Source of the DNA: DATEPR01 sp036491115
GTDB taxonomy: Bacteria; Actinomycetota; Actinomycetes; Mycobacteriales; Pseudonocardiaceae
Assembly (NCBI GenBank): GCA_036491115.1
Contig: DASXCQ010000099.1
Coordinates: 47,355 to 111,354, forward strand
DNA length: 64,000 nucleotides
Direction of reading: 5' to 3'
This document shows, one piece after another, positions 17,614 through 26,431 of this stretch; the first letter of the stretch is position 1, and the number at the start of each line of letters is the position of its first letter. The notes beneath the pieces are model-generated. The model was not told the origin of the DNA. It worked only from the letters and a program-made list of their open reading frames with translations, and searched no databases. The position numbers and the translations under genes were made by a program.

Positions 17614-18031
17614 CGGGGCCGGTGCGGCCGAACGCGGCGGCGATCTGGTCCTCCGAGTAGCCGTACTGGCGCGCGGACGTGACCAGCTTGGTCACCAGCT
17701 CGCCCAGGTTCTGCAGGTACTGCTGCACCTGGATCGTGTAGGAGTCGGCGCCGCCGACCAGTTTCGTGTTCCACGCCTGTGCGGCCTGGATGCTGATCTG
17801 GTCCTCGCCGGGCGCGATCACCTGCAGCAGCGGGAGGTTGGTGAGGATCTGCTGGCCCTCGTTGTCCAGCGCGTCCTGGATGATCCGGGCGGCCTGCAAC
17901 ACGTTGTCGTGATTCACCGTGATGGACGACGTCTGCGGGACCGTCATCTCGGCGCCCAGCCCGGCACCGCTGGCCGCGGTGAGCACCGGATCGGTCATCG
18001 GGCCGCCGGAGGCCACCCGCTCGGTTGCCAT
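17606..18031 (-). CDS. PE-like ESX-associated protein
   Basis: A 141-residue helical protein, first gene of the cluster. It contains ITVNHDNVLQAARIIQDAL, VIAPGEDQISIQAAQAWNTKL, and ends ARQYGYSEDQIAAAFG; the YGYSE run fits the YxxxD/E type VII export signal. It is probably the PE-type partner of the PPE-like protein encoded two genes on. ATG 18031 is preferred because GGAGGG lies six bases upstream; the open frame extends further but without similarity. The family is often left as hypothetical. Confidence 0.75.
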   Translation of the reverse strand: MATERVASGGPMTDPVLTAASGAGLGAEMTVPQTSSITVNHDNVLQAARIIQDALDNEGQQILTNLPLLQVIAPGEDQISIQAAQAWNTKLVGGADSYTIQVQQYLQNLGELVTKLVTSARQYGYSEDQIAAAFGRTGPGG

Positions 18032-18095
18032 GGTGCCCTCCACGTGCTGTAGCCGGTCGGTCTCTCTGTGCAGGTTACCAAGCACATGTGCCGCC

Positions 18096-18144
18096 GGAAC
18101 CCGTCTTTGCCGGGGTTGGACGGCCAGGACAGCCGTCCGGTTCC
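18096..18144 (-). terminator. Nested hairpin downstream of purD
   Basis: GGACGGC (18118-18124) pairs with GCCGTCC (18132-18138). Outside it, GGAACC (18096-18101) can pair with GGTTCC (18139-18144). The hairpin lies 17 bp beyond the purD stop, in the right place to end that transcript before the ESX-substrate cluster. Confidence 0.5.
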
Positions 18145-18154
18145 CGTTTGTCGG

Positions 18155-19414
18155 TCAGGCAGGGACCTCGACCGCGCCGGCGGCGGCCCGCTCGGCGATG
18201 TCGGTGCGGTGGTGCGAGCCGGGCAGGTGCACCTCGGCCACCCTCCGATAGGCGTCCGCGCGGGCCGCCGCCAGGTCGGCACCGGTGCCCACGACGGCCA
18301 GCACCCGCCCGCCCGCGGACACCACGGCACCGTCCGCGCGCCGCGCGGTGCCCGCGTGCAGCACGCCAGCCGCGTCGGCACCGGTGATCACGTCGCCGGT
18401 GCGCGGCCGGCCGGGGTAGCCGTCGGCCGCGATGACCACGGTCACGGCGGCACCGGACCGCCAGTCCAGCGGCGGCTGCTCGGCCAGCCTGCCGGTGGCG
18501 GTGGCCAGCAGCAGCCCGGCCAGCGGCGTGTCCAGCAGGGCCAGCACCGACTCGGTCTCCGGGTCGCCGAACCGGCAGTTGAACTCGATCACCTGCGGCC
18601 CGGCCGAGGTGAGCATGAGACCGGCGTAGAGCAGCCCGGAGAACGGCAGGCCCCGGTCGGCCAGCTCGTCGGCCACCGGCCGCACGATCCTGGCCACCAG
18701 GTCGTCCGCCAGGTCGGGCGGCGCCCAGGGCAGCGGGGCGTACGCGCCCATGCCGCCGGTGTTCGGGCCGGCGTCGCCGTCGCCCACCCGCTTGAAGTCC
18801 TGCGCCGGCAGCATCGGCACCACGGTCCGGCCGTCCACCAGGCAGAACAGCGACACCTCCGGACCATCCAGGAACGACTCCAGCAGCACGGCCCTGCCGC
18901 CGTCCAGCAAGGTCATCGCGTGCGCCCGGGCCGCGTCCAGGTCGGCCGTGACCACCACGCCCTTGCCGGCGGCCAGGCCGTCGTCCTTGACCACGTAGGT
19001 CGGCCCGAACCGGGCCAGCGCCGCGTCCAGCCGGGCCGGGTTGTCCACCACCTCGCCGTGCGCGGTGGGCACCCCGGCCGCCGTCATCACGTCCTTGGCG
19101 AACACCTTCGAGCCCTCGATCCGGGCGGCGGCGCGGGACGGGCCGAAACACGGCACGCCGGCCGCGCGCACGGCGTCGGCGACCCCGGTGACCAGCGGCG
19201 CCTCCGGACCGACCACCACCAGGTCGGCACCGAAGTCGGTGGCCAGCGTGGCGACCGCGACCGGGTCACCCGTGTCAACCGGTCTGGACTCGGCAAGGGC
19301 CTCGGTGCCGGCGTTGCCCGGCCCGCAGGCCAGCGCCGTCACCTCGGGATCGCGGGACAGTGCCAGCAGGATCGCGTGTTCCCGGGCACCTGGCCCGATC
19401 ACCAGTACGCGCAC
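18155..19414 (-). CDS. purD: Phosphoribosylamine-glycine ligase (GAR synthetase)
   Basis: PurD joins phosphoribosylamine and glycine with ATP to give GAR. The 419-residue product starts VRVLVIGPGAREHAI. It shows the ATP-grasp motifs VKDDGLAAGKGVVV and ESFLDGPEVSLF, GPNTGGMGAYAPLP, and the metal site QVIEFNCRFGDPETE. Length matches the family. GTG 19414 is the conserved start, although the frame stays open upstream; a TAGGCT hexamer lies about eight bases before it, so the transcript may be nearly leaderless. Confidence 0.97.
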   Translation of the reverse strand: MRVLVIGPGAREHAILLALSRDPEVTALACGPGNAGTEALAESRPVDTGDPVAVATLATDFGADLVVVGPEAPLVTGVADAVRAAGVPCFGPSRAAARIEGSKVFAKDVMTAAGVPTAHGEVVDNPARLDAALARFGPTYVVKDDGLAAGKGVVVTADLDAARAHAMTLLDGGRAVLLESFLDGPEVSLFCLVDGRTVVPMLPAQDFKRVGDGDAGPNTGGMGAYAPLPWAPPDLADDLVARIVRPVADELADRGLPFSGLLYAGLMLTSAGPQVIEFNCRFGDPETESVLALLDTPLAGLLLATATGRLAEQPPLDWRSGAAVTVVIAADGYPGRPRTGDVITGADAAGVLHAGTARRADGAVVSAGGRVLAVVGTGADLAAARADAYRRVAEVHLPGSHHRTDIAERAAAGAVEVPA

Positions 19415-19449
19415 GGCGCAACAGCCTACCGACCGACCAGCGGCACCCT

Positions 19450-19725
19450 TTACACCAACCGCTTGTCCACGTAGCACCAGCGCCACGTCTCGCCCGGTTC
19501 GAACGAGCGCATCACCGGATGCTCGGTCTCGGCGAAGTGCGCGTCGGCATGTTTGTACGGGCTGGAGTCGCAGCAGCCGACGTGGCCGCAGGCCAGGCAC
19601 AGGCGCAGGTGAACCCAGATCTCCCTGCCCTCGGCCAGGCATTCCTGACACCCCTCGGCCAGCGGTGTCACGTCCGGTTCCGGCAACTCGGTCACATGGA
19701 GGCAGTCGGCCCTGCTGTTCGGCAC
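19450..19725 (-). CDS. UBP-type zinc-finger protein
   Basis: A 91-residue protein that is almost entirely one ZnF-UBP domain: CLHVTELPEP, then EGCQECLAEG, LCLACGHVGCCD and KHADAHFAETEHPVMR, with Cys/His ligands in the usual order and an ending WCYVDKRLV. In eukaryotes the fold binds ubiquitin C-termini; in actinobacteria its partner is unknown. I chose GTG 19725. The frame extends to 19833, but that stretch overlaps the antiporter start on the other strand. A GATAAT hexamer sits about seven bases upstream of the GTG, hinting at a leaderless transcript. Confidence 0.82.
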   Translation of the reverse strand: MPNSRADCLHVTELPEPDVTPLAEGCQECLAEGREIWVHLRLCLACGHVGCCDSSPYKHADAHFAETEHPVMRSFEPGETWRWCYVDKRLV

Positions 19726-19768
19726 GTCATGATTATCGCCGGTCGAGCAGACGGGGAAGGAGCAGCCG

Positions 19769-21328
19769 ATGTCGGACATCGCCGTGTTGCTGGTGGTACT
19801 CGGTTCGCTCGCGGTGAACGCGCTGGCGACCAAGTTCGGCCGGTCGGCGCCATTGGCGCTGGTGGTCGTCGGGCTGATCGTGTCGTACGTGCCGGGTGTG
19901 CCCGAGTTCCAGATCGACCCGAACCTGATCCTGGTGCTGTTCCTGCCACCGCTGGTGTACTCGGCCGCGCTGGACAGCTCCTACCTGGCCTTCCGCGCCA
20001 AGCTGCGGCCGATCGCGCTGCTGGCCGTGGTGCTGGTGCTGGTCACCACGGTCGCCGTGGGCTTCGTCGCGTTCTGGCTGGTGCCCGGCCTGCCGCTGGC
20101 GTCCGCGCTGGTGCTGGGTGCCGTGGTGGCGCCGCCGGACGCGGTGGCCGCCGCGTCGATCGGTCGCCGGCTGGGCCTGCCCCGGCGGGTGATGACCGTG
20201 CTGACCGGCGAGAGCCTGGTCAACGACGCGACGGCGCTGACCGCGTTCAAGGTCGCGATCGCGGCCGCGGTCGGCACGGCCACCTCCTGGGGCGCCGGAA
20301 TCCTGACCTTCGTCGTGGCGACGGCCGTCGGGGTGCTGGTCGGACTCGTGCTGGGCTGGCTGGTGCACGCGGTGCGCACGCGGGTGGCCAACGACGTCGT
20401 GGAGAGCGCGCTGGGCCTGGTGGTGCCGTTCACCGCGTACCTGCTGGCCGAGGCGGCGCACGGGTCCGGCGTGCTGGCCGTGGTGACCGCCGGCCTGTAT
20501 CTCGGGCATTTCGGGCCCTACGCCGGCTACACCACGCGGCTGCAGGAGACGGCGGTGTGGCGGTCGGTGGACGTGCTGCTGGAGTCGGTGGTGTTCGCGC
20601 TGATCGGGCTGAACTTCCGGTACGTCTTCGAACAGGCGGCGGCGAACGGCCACCCGCCCGCGTCGCTGGTCTGGCCGGTGGTCGCGGTACTGCTGGCCAC
20701 CATCCTGATCCGGGTGGTGTGGGTGCTGCCCACGATGTACCTGCCGGTGTTCGGCCGACATCGAAGCCACCAGGCGCCGTGGCGGAACATCGCGGTGATC
20801 GCGTGGTCCGGCATGCGCGGCGTGGTGTCCCTGGCCGCCGCGGCCGCCGTGCCGGAGTCGGTGCCCGGCCGGGACCTGGTGCTGCTGCTGGCGTTCACCG
20901 TCACCGTGGGCACGCTGCTGATCCAGGGCACCACGTTGCCGTGGCTGATCCGGGTGCTCGGCGTGACCGGTGACGACGAGGCTGCCGACACGCTGGCCGA
21001 GGCGCAGGCGGCGCACGACGCGGCGATGGCGGCGGTGCAGCGGCTGGACGAGTTGGTCGCCGACGACGGCAGCTACACGCCGGAACCGATCGTCGAGCGG
21101 CTGCGCACCCTCGCCGAACGGCGCGGCAACGCGGCCTGGGAACGGTTGGGGCGCCAGGACATGGAGAGTCCGACGGCGTCGTTCCGCAGGCTGCGCCTGG
21201 AAACGCTGGAGGCCGAGCGCGCGGTCTACGTGACGGCGCGCAACAACGGCGAGATCGACGACGAGGTGCTGCGCCGCGTGCTGCGCGACCTGGACCTGGA
21301 ACAGGCCAGGCTGGTGTCCCGGGACTAA
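19769..21328 (+). CDS. CPA1-type Na+/H+ antiporter
   Basis: A 519-residue membrane protein with about 12 hydrophobic segments in the first 410 residues and a charged cytoplasmic tail of about 110 residues. The family signatures are FLPPLVYSAALDSSY, VAPPDAVAAASI and the ion-binding ESLVNDATALTAFK (the ND pair). It exchanges Na+ or K+ for protons for pH and salt balance; the ion preference cannot be read off. The ATG at 19769 starts MSDIAVLLVVLGSL. Its stop overlaps the purA stop on the other strand by four bases. Confidence 0.92.
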   Translation: MSDIAVLLVVLGSLAVNALATKFGRSAPLALVVVGLIVSYVPGVPEFQIDPNLILVLFLPPLVYSAALDSSYLAFRAKLRPIALLAVVLVLVTTVAVGFVAFWLVPGLPLASALVLGAVVAPPDAVAAASIGRRLGLPRRVMTVLTGESLVNDATALTAFKVAIAAAVGTATSWGAGILTFVVATAVGVLVGLVLGWLVHAVRTRVANDVVESALGLVVPFTAYLLAEAAHGSGVLAVVTAGLYLGHFGPYAGYTTRLQETAVWRSVDVLLESVVFALIGLNFRYVFEQAAANGHPPASLVWPVVAVLLATILIRVVWVLPTMYLPVFGRHRSHQAPWRNIAVIAWSGMRGVVSLAAAAAVPESVPGRDLVLLLAFTVTVGTLLIQGTTLPWLIRVLGVTGDDEAADTLAEAQAAHDAAMAAVQRLDELVADDGSYTPEPIVERLRTLAERRGNAAWERLGRQDMESPTASFRRLRLETLEAERAVYVTARNNGEIDDEVLRRVLRDLDLEQARLVSRD

Positions 21329-22614
21329 GCGAGCGGGTCGTGCCGGACGATCGTCTGGTCGCGGCCCGGGCCGACCCCGATCACCGAGATCCGCGCGCCG
21401 GACAGCTCCTCCAGCCGGTGCACGTAGTGCTGCGCCGCCCCGGGCAGTTCCTCGAACGAGCGGCACTCGCTGAGGTCCTCGAACCAGCCGTCGAGCTCCT
21501 CGTAGATCGGCGTCGCGTGGTGCACGTCGGTCTGCGTCATCGGCATGTCGTCGACGCGGAAACCGTCCACCTCGTACGCCACGCACACCGGCACCCGCTC
21601 CAGTCCGGACAGGACGTCCAGCTTGGTCAGGAAGTAGTCGGTGATGCCGTTGACCCTGGCCGCATAGCGCGCGATGACCGCGTCGAACCAGCCGGTCCGC
21701 CGGGACCGGCCGGTGGTCACGCCGAACTCGCCGCCGGACTTGCGCAGCCGCTCGCCCATCTCGTCCAGCAGCTCGGTGGGGAACGGGCCGGAGCCGACCC
21801 GGGTCGTGTACGCCTTGAGGATGCCCAGCACGGCGGTGATCCGGTTCGGCCCGATGCCGGCGCCGGCACACGCGCCGCCGGACGTCGGGTTGGACGACGT
21901 GACGAACGGGTACGTGCCGTGGTCGACGTCCAGCATGGTGCCCTGGGAACCCTCCAGCAGCACCGTTTCGCCGTGTTCCAGCGCCTGGTTGAGCAGCAGC
22001 CGGGTGTCGGCGATCCGGTCGGCGAAGCCCTCGACCTGGGTCATCACGGCGTCCACCACCTGCTCGGGATCCAGCGCCCTGCGGTTGTAGACCTTGACCA
22101 GGATCTGGTTCTTCAGATCCAGCGCCGCCTCGACCTTCTGCCGGAAGATCTTCTCGTCGAGCACGTCCTGGAAGCGGACGCCGATGCGGGCCACCTTGTC
22201 CTGATAGCACGGGCCGATGCCGCGCCCGGTGGTGCCGATCTTGGACTTGCCCAGGTACCGCTCGGTGACCCGGTCGATGGCCACGTGGTAGGGCATGATC
22301 AGGTGCGCGTCGGCCGAGATCAGCAGGCCCGCGGTGTCCACGCCGCGCTCCTCGAGACCGCCCAGCTCGTCGATCAGCGCGCCCGGGTCGACCACCACGC
22401 CGTTGCCGATGACGTTGGTCACGCCGGGCGTGAGAATGCCCGAAGGCAGCAGGTGCAGCGCGAAGTGCTGGCCGTCGGGCAGCACCACGGTGTGGCCCGC
22501 GTTGTTGCCGCCCTGGTAGCGGACCACCCACTGGACGCGGCCACCGAGCAGGTCGCTCGCCTTGCCCTTACCTTCGTCACCCCACTGGGCGCCGATGACC
22601 ACGATGGCCGGCAT
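21325..22614 (-). CDS. purA: Adenylosuccinate synthetase
   Basis: PurA makes adenylosuccinate from IMP, aspartate and GTP. The 429-residue product starts MPAIVVIGAQWGDEGKGK, the phosphate-binding loop with the catalytic Asp. It continues with QGGNNAGHTVV (catalytic His), GTTGRGIGPCYQDK, LLEGSQGTMLD and GVTTGRSRRTGW. Length and motifs are complete. ATG 22614 has CCGGGAG about six bases upstream. It is divergent from the gene at 22725; a TACTCT hexamer within the 110-bp gap could be its -10. Confidence 0.97.
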   Translation of the reverse strand: MPAIVVIGAQWGDEGKGKASDLLGGRVQWVVRYQGGNNAGHTVVLPDGQHFALHLLPSGILTPGVTNVIGNGVVVDPGALIDELGGLEERGVDTAGLLISADAHLIMPYHVAIDRVTERYLGKSKIGTTGRGIGPCYQDKVARIGVRFQDVLDEKIFRQKVEAALDLKNQILVKVYNRRALDPEQVVDAVMTQVEGFADRIADTRLLLNQALEHGETVLLEGSQGTMLDVDHGTYPFVTSSNPTSGGACAGAGIGPNRITAVLGILKAYTTRVGSGPFPTELLDEMGERLRKSGGEFGVTTGRSRRTGWFDAVIARYAARVNGITDYFLTKLDVLSGLERVPVCVAYEVDGFRVDDMPMTQTDVHHATPIYEELDGWFEDLSECRSFEELPGAAQHYVHRLEELSGARISVIGVGPGRDQTIVRHDPLA

Positions 22615-22724
22615 GTGACACTCCCGGAAGGATCGACAGGCGTCGACGAGCGACAAGGGCATCGACGGCGCCAGGGTGCCCGATGTGGGCGGTGCGCGAG
22701 CACGAGAGTAGACCAGGAGCCGGG

Positions 22725-23402
22725 ATGGGAGTGATGGTGCTGGCCTGCGGGCGCGGCGCCGACGTCGCCCCGTCGGCGCTGGCCGGACGGCCCGCCGTGA
22801 CCATGCGCAGACTGCCATCGGCACCTGGCAAGGATCACGTGGACCCGGTGCTGCGTCTGGTCGGGCCGGACGCCGAACACGACCGGCTCGTGGTGCTCGG
22901 CGAGGACGCCGACCTGGCCGCCGTCGTGCTGCGGTTACTGCGCCGGGAGCGGCTGGACGTGCCGGTCGGCTTCGTCGCCCTGGGCGCGCGATCGGCCGCC
23001 GTGGCGAACTGGGGCCTGCCGGTGAACGGCGACGACGCGCTCGACGTCGCCCTCGGCGCGGACCCGCAGCCGGTGCCGCTGGTCCGCGACGACAACGGCG
23101 GCGTGCTGGTCGGCCTGGGCCGGTTGGGTCCGCTGCGGGGCGTCGCCTACTGCGACGACACCCAGGTGCTGCGCGGGCCGGCCAGGGAGATCCGTGTCAC
23201 GCCGCACGCCGCCGGTGTCGCGGTCGCCGTGGCGCCGATGAGCTGGATCGCCCGGTCCACCCGGGTCAGCCACGGCCGGGCGTTCCAACTGGGCTGCCTG
23301 CCCACCAGGGTGATCCGCGACGGTGTGGCGAACGACCGGCCGGTACAGCGGTGGACCTGGTACCGGCACACCGAGGACCTGCTGCTGGTCCGCTCCGACT
23401 AG
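22725..23402 (+). CDS. Unrecognised protein with distant diacylglycerol-kinase-like features
   Basis: A 225-residue soluble protein. The order of elements (DRLVVLGEDADLAAVVLRLL, then VGFVALGARSAAVANWGLP, then later paired beta segments) is reminiscent of the diacylglycerol/NAD kinase fold, in which GGDGT and PLGTGN motifs sit at those places. The canonical GGDG residues are absent, so this is either a very diverged member or an inactive relative. ATG 22725 has AGGAG seven bases upstream. It is divergent from purA and converges on the DUF3151 gene with a four-base overlap. Confidence 0.7.
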   Translation: MGVMVLACGRGADVAPSALAGRPAVTMRRLPSAPGKDHVDPVLRLVGPDAEHDRLVVLGEDADLAAVVLRLLRRERLDVPVGFVALGARSAAVANWGLPVNGDDALDVALGADPQPVPLVRDDNGGVLVGLGRLGPLRGVAYCDDTQVLRGPAREIRVTPHAAGVAVAVAPMSWIARSTRVSHGRAFQLGCLPTRVIRDGVANDRPVQRWTWYRHTEDLLLVRSD

Positions 23403-23821
23403 GCCAGATCCAGCTCGACGGCGGCCGCCGGGTCGGAGTCGGCCAGGAACGCGGCGCACCGTTCGTACTCGTCGGCCTCGCCGATCTCCCGCGCCGCCTT
23501 GGCCAGTGCGGCCAGCGCGCGCAGGAAGCCCTGGTTGGGCACGTGCGCCCACGGCACCGGGCCGTAGCCCTTCCAGCCGCTGCGGCGCAACTGGTCCAGG
23601 CCGCGGTGGTAGCCGGTGCGGGCGTAGGCGTAGGCGGCCACCGGTTGCCCGGCGGCCAGCGACCGCTCGGCCAGCGCCGCCCACGCGCCGCTGAAGTCCG
23701 GGTTGGCCGCGGCCAGTTCGGTGGGGTCGCCGCCGGCGTCCAGGGCCGACTGGGCGGCCGGGTTGCCGGGCAGCATCGTGGGTGGCGGGCCGCCGAAGAG
23801 GTTGCCGCTGTCCAAGCTCAT
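23399..23821 (-). CDS. DUF3151 family protein
   Basis: A 140-residue protein of the actinobacterial DUF3151 family, starting MSLDSGNLFGGPPPTMLPG and containing AYAYARTGYHRGLDQLRRSGWKG-type sequence and VPNQGFLRALAALAKAA. The helical pattern resembles a TPR-like array. The function is not known, but the family is regularly found beside the class II aldolase gene, as here. The start is ATG 23821. The last four bases overlap the convergent gene at 22725-23402. Confidence 0.85.
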   Translation of the reverse strand: MSLDSGNLFGGPPPTMLPGNPAAQSALDAGGDPTELAAANPDFSGAWAALAERSLAAGQPVAAYAYARTGYHRGLDQLRRSGWKGYGPVPWAHVPNQGFLRALAALAKAAREIGEADEYERCAAFLADSDPAAAVELDLA

Positions 23822-23841
23822 GGCGCCATCCTGCCGGATGG

Positions 23842-23931
23842 TCACCTGATCACCGACAGCACGATGCCGGACAGGGCCAGCAGCATGGCGGCGACGATCA
23901 TGGACGCGACGAGACGCTTGGGCAGCAGCAC
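23842..23931 (-). CDS. Possible 29-aa single-TM peptide
   Basis: A tiny frame between the aldolase terminator and the DUF3151 gene encodes a basic start (VAVLLPKRLV) and one hydrophobic helix (about residues 11-27), then a stop. There is no clear ribosome site before the GTG, only a weak CAAGG ten bases away. It could be a real small membrane peptide or chance in GC-rich DNA. I list it because nothing else occupies this gap. Confidence 0.25.
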   Translation of the reverse strand: MLLPKRLVASMIVAAMLLALSGIVLSVIR

Positions 23932-23949
23932 GGCGACCGACCTTGCCGG

Positions 23950-23981
23950 CGGGTGGACCGACAGACAAGCCGATCCACCCG
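23950..23981 (-). terminator. Probable terminator of the aldolase gene
   Basis: The arms CGGGTGGA (23950-23957) and TCCACCCG (23974-23981) pair perfectly over a 16-base loop, 36 bp beyond the aldolase stop at 24017. A second small hairpin (CCGCC/GGCGG near 23993-24008) lies between. Confidence 0.55.
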
Positions 23982-24016
23982 ACCGTGTGACCGCCGATCG
24001 TGGCGGCCGCCGAGCC

Positions 24017-25051
24017 TCAGCCGGCCAGCATGCGGCCGGCGGAGCCCAGGTCCTCGCACGCCTTGGCCACCCGGCTGGCCATCGCCTGCTCGGCCGCCTT
24101 GAGGTAGGTGCGCGGGTCGTAGGCCTTCTTGCTGCCCACCTCGCCGTCCACCTTCAGCACACCGTCGTAGTTGCTGAACATGTGGCCGGCGATGGGCCGG
24201 GTGAACGCGTACTGGGTGTCGGTGTCCACGTTCATCTTGACCACGCCGTAGGACACGGCCTCGTGGATCTCCTCCAGCAGCGAGCCGGAACCGCCGTGGA
24301 ACACCAGGTCCAGCGGCTTCGAGCCGGCGGCCAGGCCCAGCTTGTCGGCCACGACCTCCTGGCCCTGCTTGAGGATCTCCGGGCGGAGCTTGACGTTGCC
24401 CGGCTTGTAGACGCCGTGCACGTTGCCGAAGGTGGCGGCCAGCAGGTAGCGGCCCTTCTCGCCGGTGCCCAGCACGTCCACCGTCTTCAGGTAGTCCTCG
24501 GGCGTGGTGTAGAGCTTCTCGTTGATCTCGTTGGCGACGCCGTCCTCCTCGCCGCCGACCACGCCGACCTCGATCTCCAGGATGATCTTCGCCTTGGCGG
24601 CCAGGGCCAGCAGGTCGGCGGCGACGGTCAGGTTCTCGTCCAGCGGCACGGCCGATCCGTCCCACATGTGCGACTGGAACAGCGGCAGGCCGCCCGCGTT
24701 CACCCGCTCCTGGCTGATCGCCAGCAGGGGCCGGACGTAGCCGTCGAGCTTGTCCTTGGGGCAGTGGTCGGTGTGCAGGGCCAGGTTCACCGGGTACTTG
24801 TCCGCGACCACGTGCACGAACTCGGCCAGCGCGGACGCGCCGGTGACCATGTCCTTGACCTTGGTGCCGGAGGCGAAGTCGGCACCGCCGGTGGAGACCT
24901 GGACGATGCCGTCGCTCTCCGCCTCGGCGAAGCCGCGCAGCGCGGCGTTCAACGTCTCCGACGAGGTCACGTTGATGGCCGGGTAGGCGAAGGCGTTCGC
25001 CTTGGCCCGGTCCAGCATCTCGTTGTAAACCTCGGGGCTCGCGACAGGCAT
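24017..25051 (-). CDS. fbaA: Class II fructose-bisphosphate aldolase
   Basis: A 344-residue zinc-dependent aldolase that interconverts fructose 1,6-bisphosphate with DHAP and glyceraldehyde 3-phosphate in glycolysis and gluconeogenesis. It begins MPVASPEVYNEMLDRAKANA, and has AYPAINVTSSET, the zinc/active-site HTDHCPKDK, the glycine-rich FHGGSGSLLEEI and MNVDTDTQYAFTRP. Length is that of the long FbaA type. ATG 25051 is the only sensible start. A hairpin follows the gene, and the divergent DUF427 gene begins 132 bp away. Confidence 0.96.
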   Translation of the reverse strand: MPVASPEVYNEMLDRAKANAFAYPAINVTSSETLNAALRGFAEAESDGIVQVSTGGADFASGTKVKDMVTGASALAEFVHVVADKYPVNLALHTDHCPKDKLDGYVRPLLAISQERVNAGGLPLFQSHMWDGSAVPLDENLTVAADLLALAAKAKIILEIEVGVVGGEEDGVANEINEKLYTTPEDYLKTVDVLGTGEKGRYLLAATFGNVHGVYKPGNVKLRPEILKQGQEVVADKLGLAAGSKPLDLVFHGGSGSLLEEIHEAVSYGVVKMNVDTDTQYAFTRPIAGHMFSNYDGVLKVDGEVGSKKAYDPRTYLKAAEQAMASRVAKACEDLGSAGRMLAG

Positions 25052-25182
25052 CCATCCTCCTACTGCGAAAGCTCATCCCACCGTCGGTGTGCATCGTATG
25101 GGGCGGACCGGCCCGACCGGCGGTCGCCCGATCCTGTGCGGCAACCCTGGCGGGAGCCACGCGGTCGAGTTAACTTGGCAGA

Positions 25183-25449
25183 ATGGCAATAGCGCGACTC
25201 AACGGCGAGGTCATCGCGGAGAGCTCGGAAACAGTGGTGCTCGAGGGGCTCCACTACTTTCCGGCCAGGTCCGTGCGGGTGGAGATGTTCCGCCCGACCG
25301 AGACCCGCGACGACGGGCACTACTACTCGGTCATCGTGCGGGGCAAGACCACACCCGGCTGTGCCCGTTACCTGACCGGAACCCAGCTGTCCGACCCGCG
25401 CATCGCCCAGCATGTCGCGTTCTGCGGACCCGTGCAGGTCGAGGAGTAG
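25183..25449 (+). CDS. DUF427 family protein
   Basis: An 88-residue DUF427 protein: a compact beta fold with ARLNGEVIAESSETVVLEG and YYSVIVRGKTTPGCARYL. The family is widespread in bacteria without a settled biochemical role. The ATG is preceded by TAACTT about seven bases upstream and lacks a ribosome site, so a leaderless transcript is likely. The next gene, an aldo/keto reductase, begins 46 bp later with its own -10-like TAGGTT. Confidence 0.8.
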   Translation: MAIARLNGEVIAESSETVVLEGLHYFPARSVRVEMFRPTETRDDGHYYSVIVRGKTTPGCARYLTGTQLSDPRIAQHVAFCGPVQVEE

Positions 25450-25495
25450 CCGACGTAACTTCCAGCGACGTGCCGGTGGCCGTTAGGTTCGAGCA

Positions 25496-26431
25496 ATGAC
25501 GAAACTCGGCCTGAGCGACCTCGACGTCTTCCCGCTCTGTCTCGGCGCCAACGTGTTCGGCTGGACGGCCGACCGCGACCAGTCGTTCGCCGTGCTGGAC
25601 GCGTATGCGGCCGGCGGCGGCAACTTCGTGGACACCGCGGACGTGTACCCGGCCTGGGTGCCTGGCAACTCGGGCGGCGAGTCGGAGACGATCATCGGCG
25701 AGTGGCTGGCCGCGCGCGACAACCGGGACGCCATGGTGGTGGCCACCAAGGGCTGCCGGCTGGCGCCGAACACGGGGCTGTCCGCGAAGGCGGTGCACGC
25801 AGCCGCCGAGGCGTCGCTGCGCCGGCTGGGCGTGGACCACATCGACCTGTACTACGCGCACTACGACGACCCGGACACCCCCGTCGAGGAGACGGTCACC
25901 GCCTACGACGAGCTGGTGCGGGCCGGCAAGGTGCGCTACGTGGCCGTGTCCAACATGAGCCCGGAGCGGATCACCGAGTCGCTGGCGTTCGCCGAGCGCG
26001 AGGGCATGGCCCGCTACGTGGGCCTGCAGCCGCACTACAACCTGATGGAGCGCGAGGGGTTCGAGGGCGAGTTGGCCGGCCTGGTGGCGCGCTGGCAGCT
26101 GGCCACCCTGCCGTACTACGCCCTGGCCAGGGGTTTCCTCACCGGCAAGTACCGCAAGGGCACCGAGGTGGACAGCCCGAGGGCGTCCGGCGCCTCGGCT
26201 TACCTGACCGACCGCGGCCTGCGCGTGCTGACCGTCCTGGACCAGGTCTCGGCGGCCCGGCGCACCACGGTGGCCGCGGTGGCACTGGCCTGGCTGGTGT
26301 CCCGGCCGTCGGTGGTCGCGCCGATCGCCAGCGCGCGCAATCCGGAACAGCTGGCCGAGCTGATGCCGATGGCGGACCTGGCGCTGTCACCCGCGGAACT
26401 GGCCGCGCTGGACTCGGCATCCGCTTCGTGA
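25496..26431 (+). CDS. Aldo/keto reductase
   Basis: A 311-residue NADPH-dependent (beta/alpha)8 oxidoreductase. The catalytic set is visible: Asp in NFVDTADVYPAW, the Tyr a few residues on, Lys in VVATKGCRL, and His in DLYYAHYDDPDTP. The C-terminal coenzyme loop is VVAPIASARNPEQLAEL. The substrate is unknown. A TAGGTT hexamer ends about nine bases before the ATG, and no ribosome site is seen, which suggests leaderless translation. Confidence 0.9.
   Translation: MTKLGLSDLDVFPLCLGANVFGWTADRDQSFAVLDAYAAGGGNFVDTADVYPAWVPGNSGGESETIIGEWLAARDNRDAMVVATKGCRLAPNTGLSAKAVHAAAEASLRRLGVDHIDLYYAHYDDPDTPVEETVTAYDELVRAGKVRYVAVSNMSPERITESLAFAEREGMARYVGLQPHYNLMEREGFEGELAGLVARWQLATLPYYALARGFLTGKYRKGTEVDSPRASGASAYLTDRGLRVLTVLDQVSAARRTTVAAVALAWLVSRPSVVAPIASARNPEQLAELMPMADLALSPAELAALDSASAS

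Noticed and set aside
19733..22531. 932-codon minus-strand frame through the antiporter and purA
   Set aside because: It is a frame shadow of two well-supported genes, with His/Gln/Arg-rich nonsense sequence.
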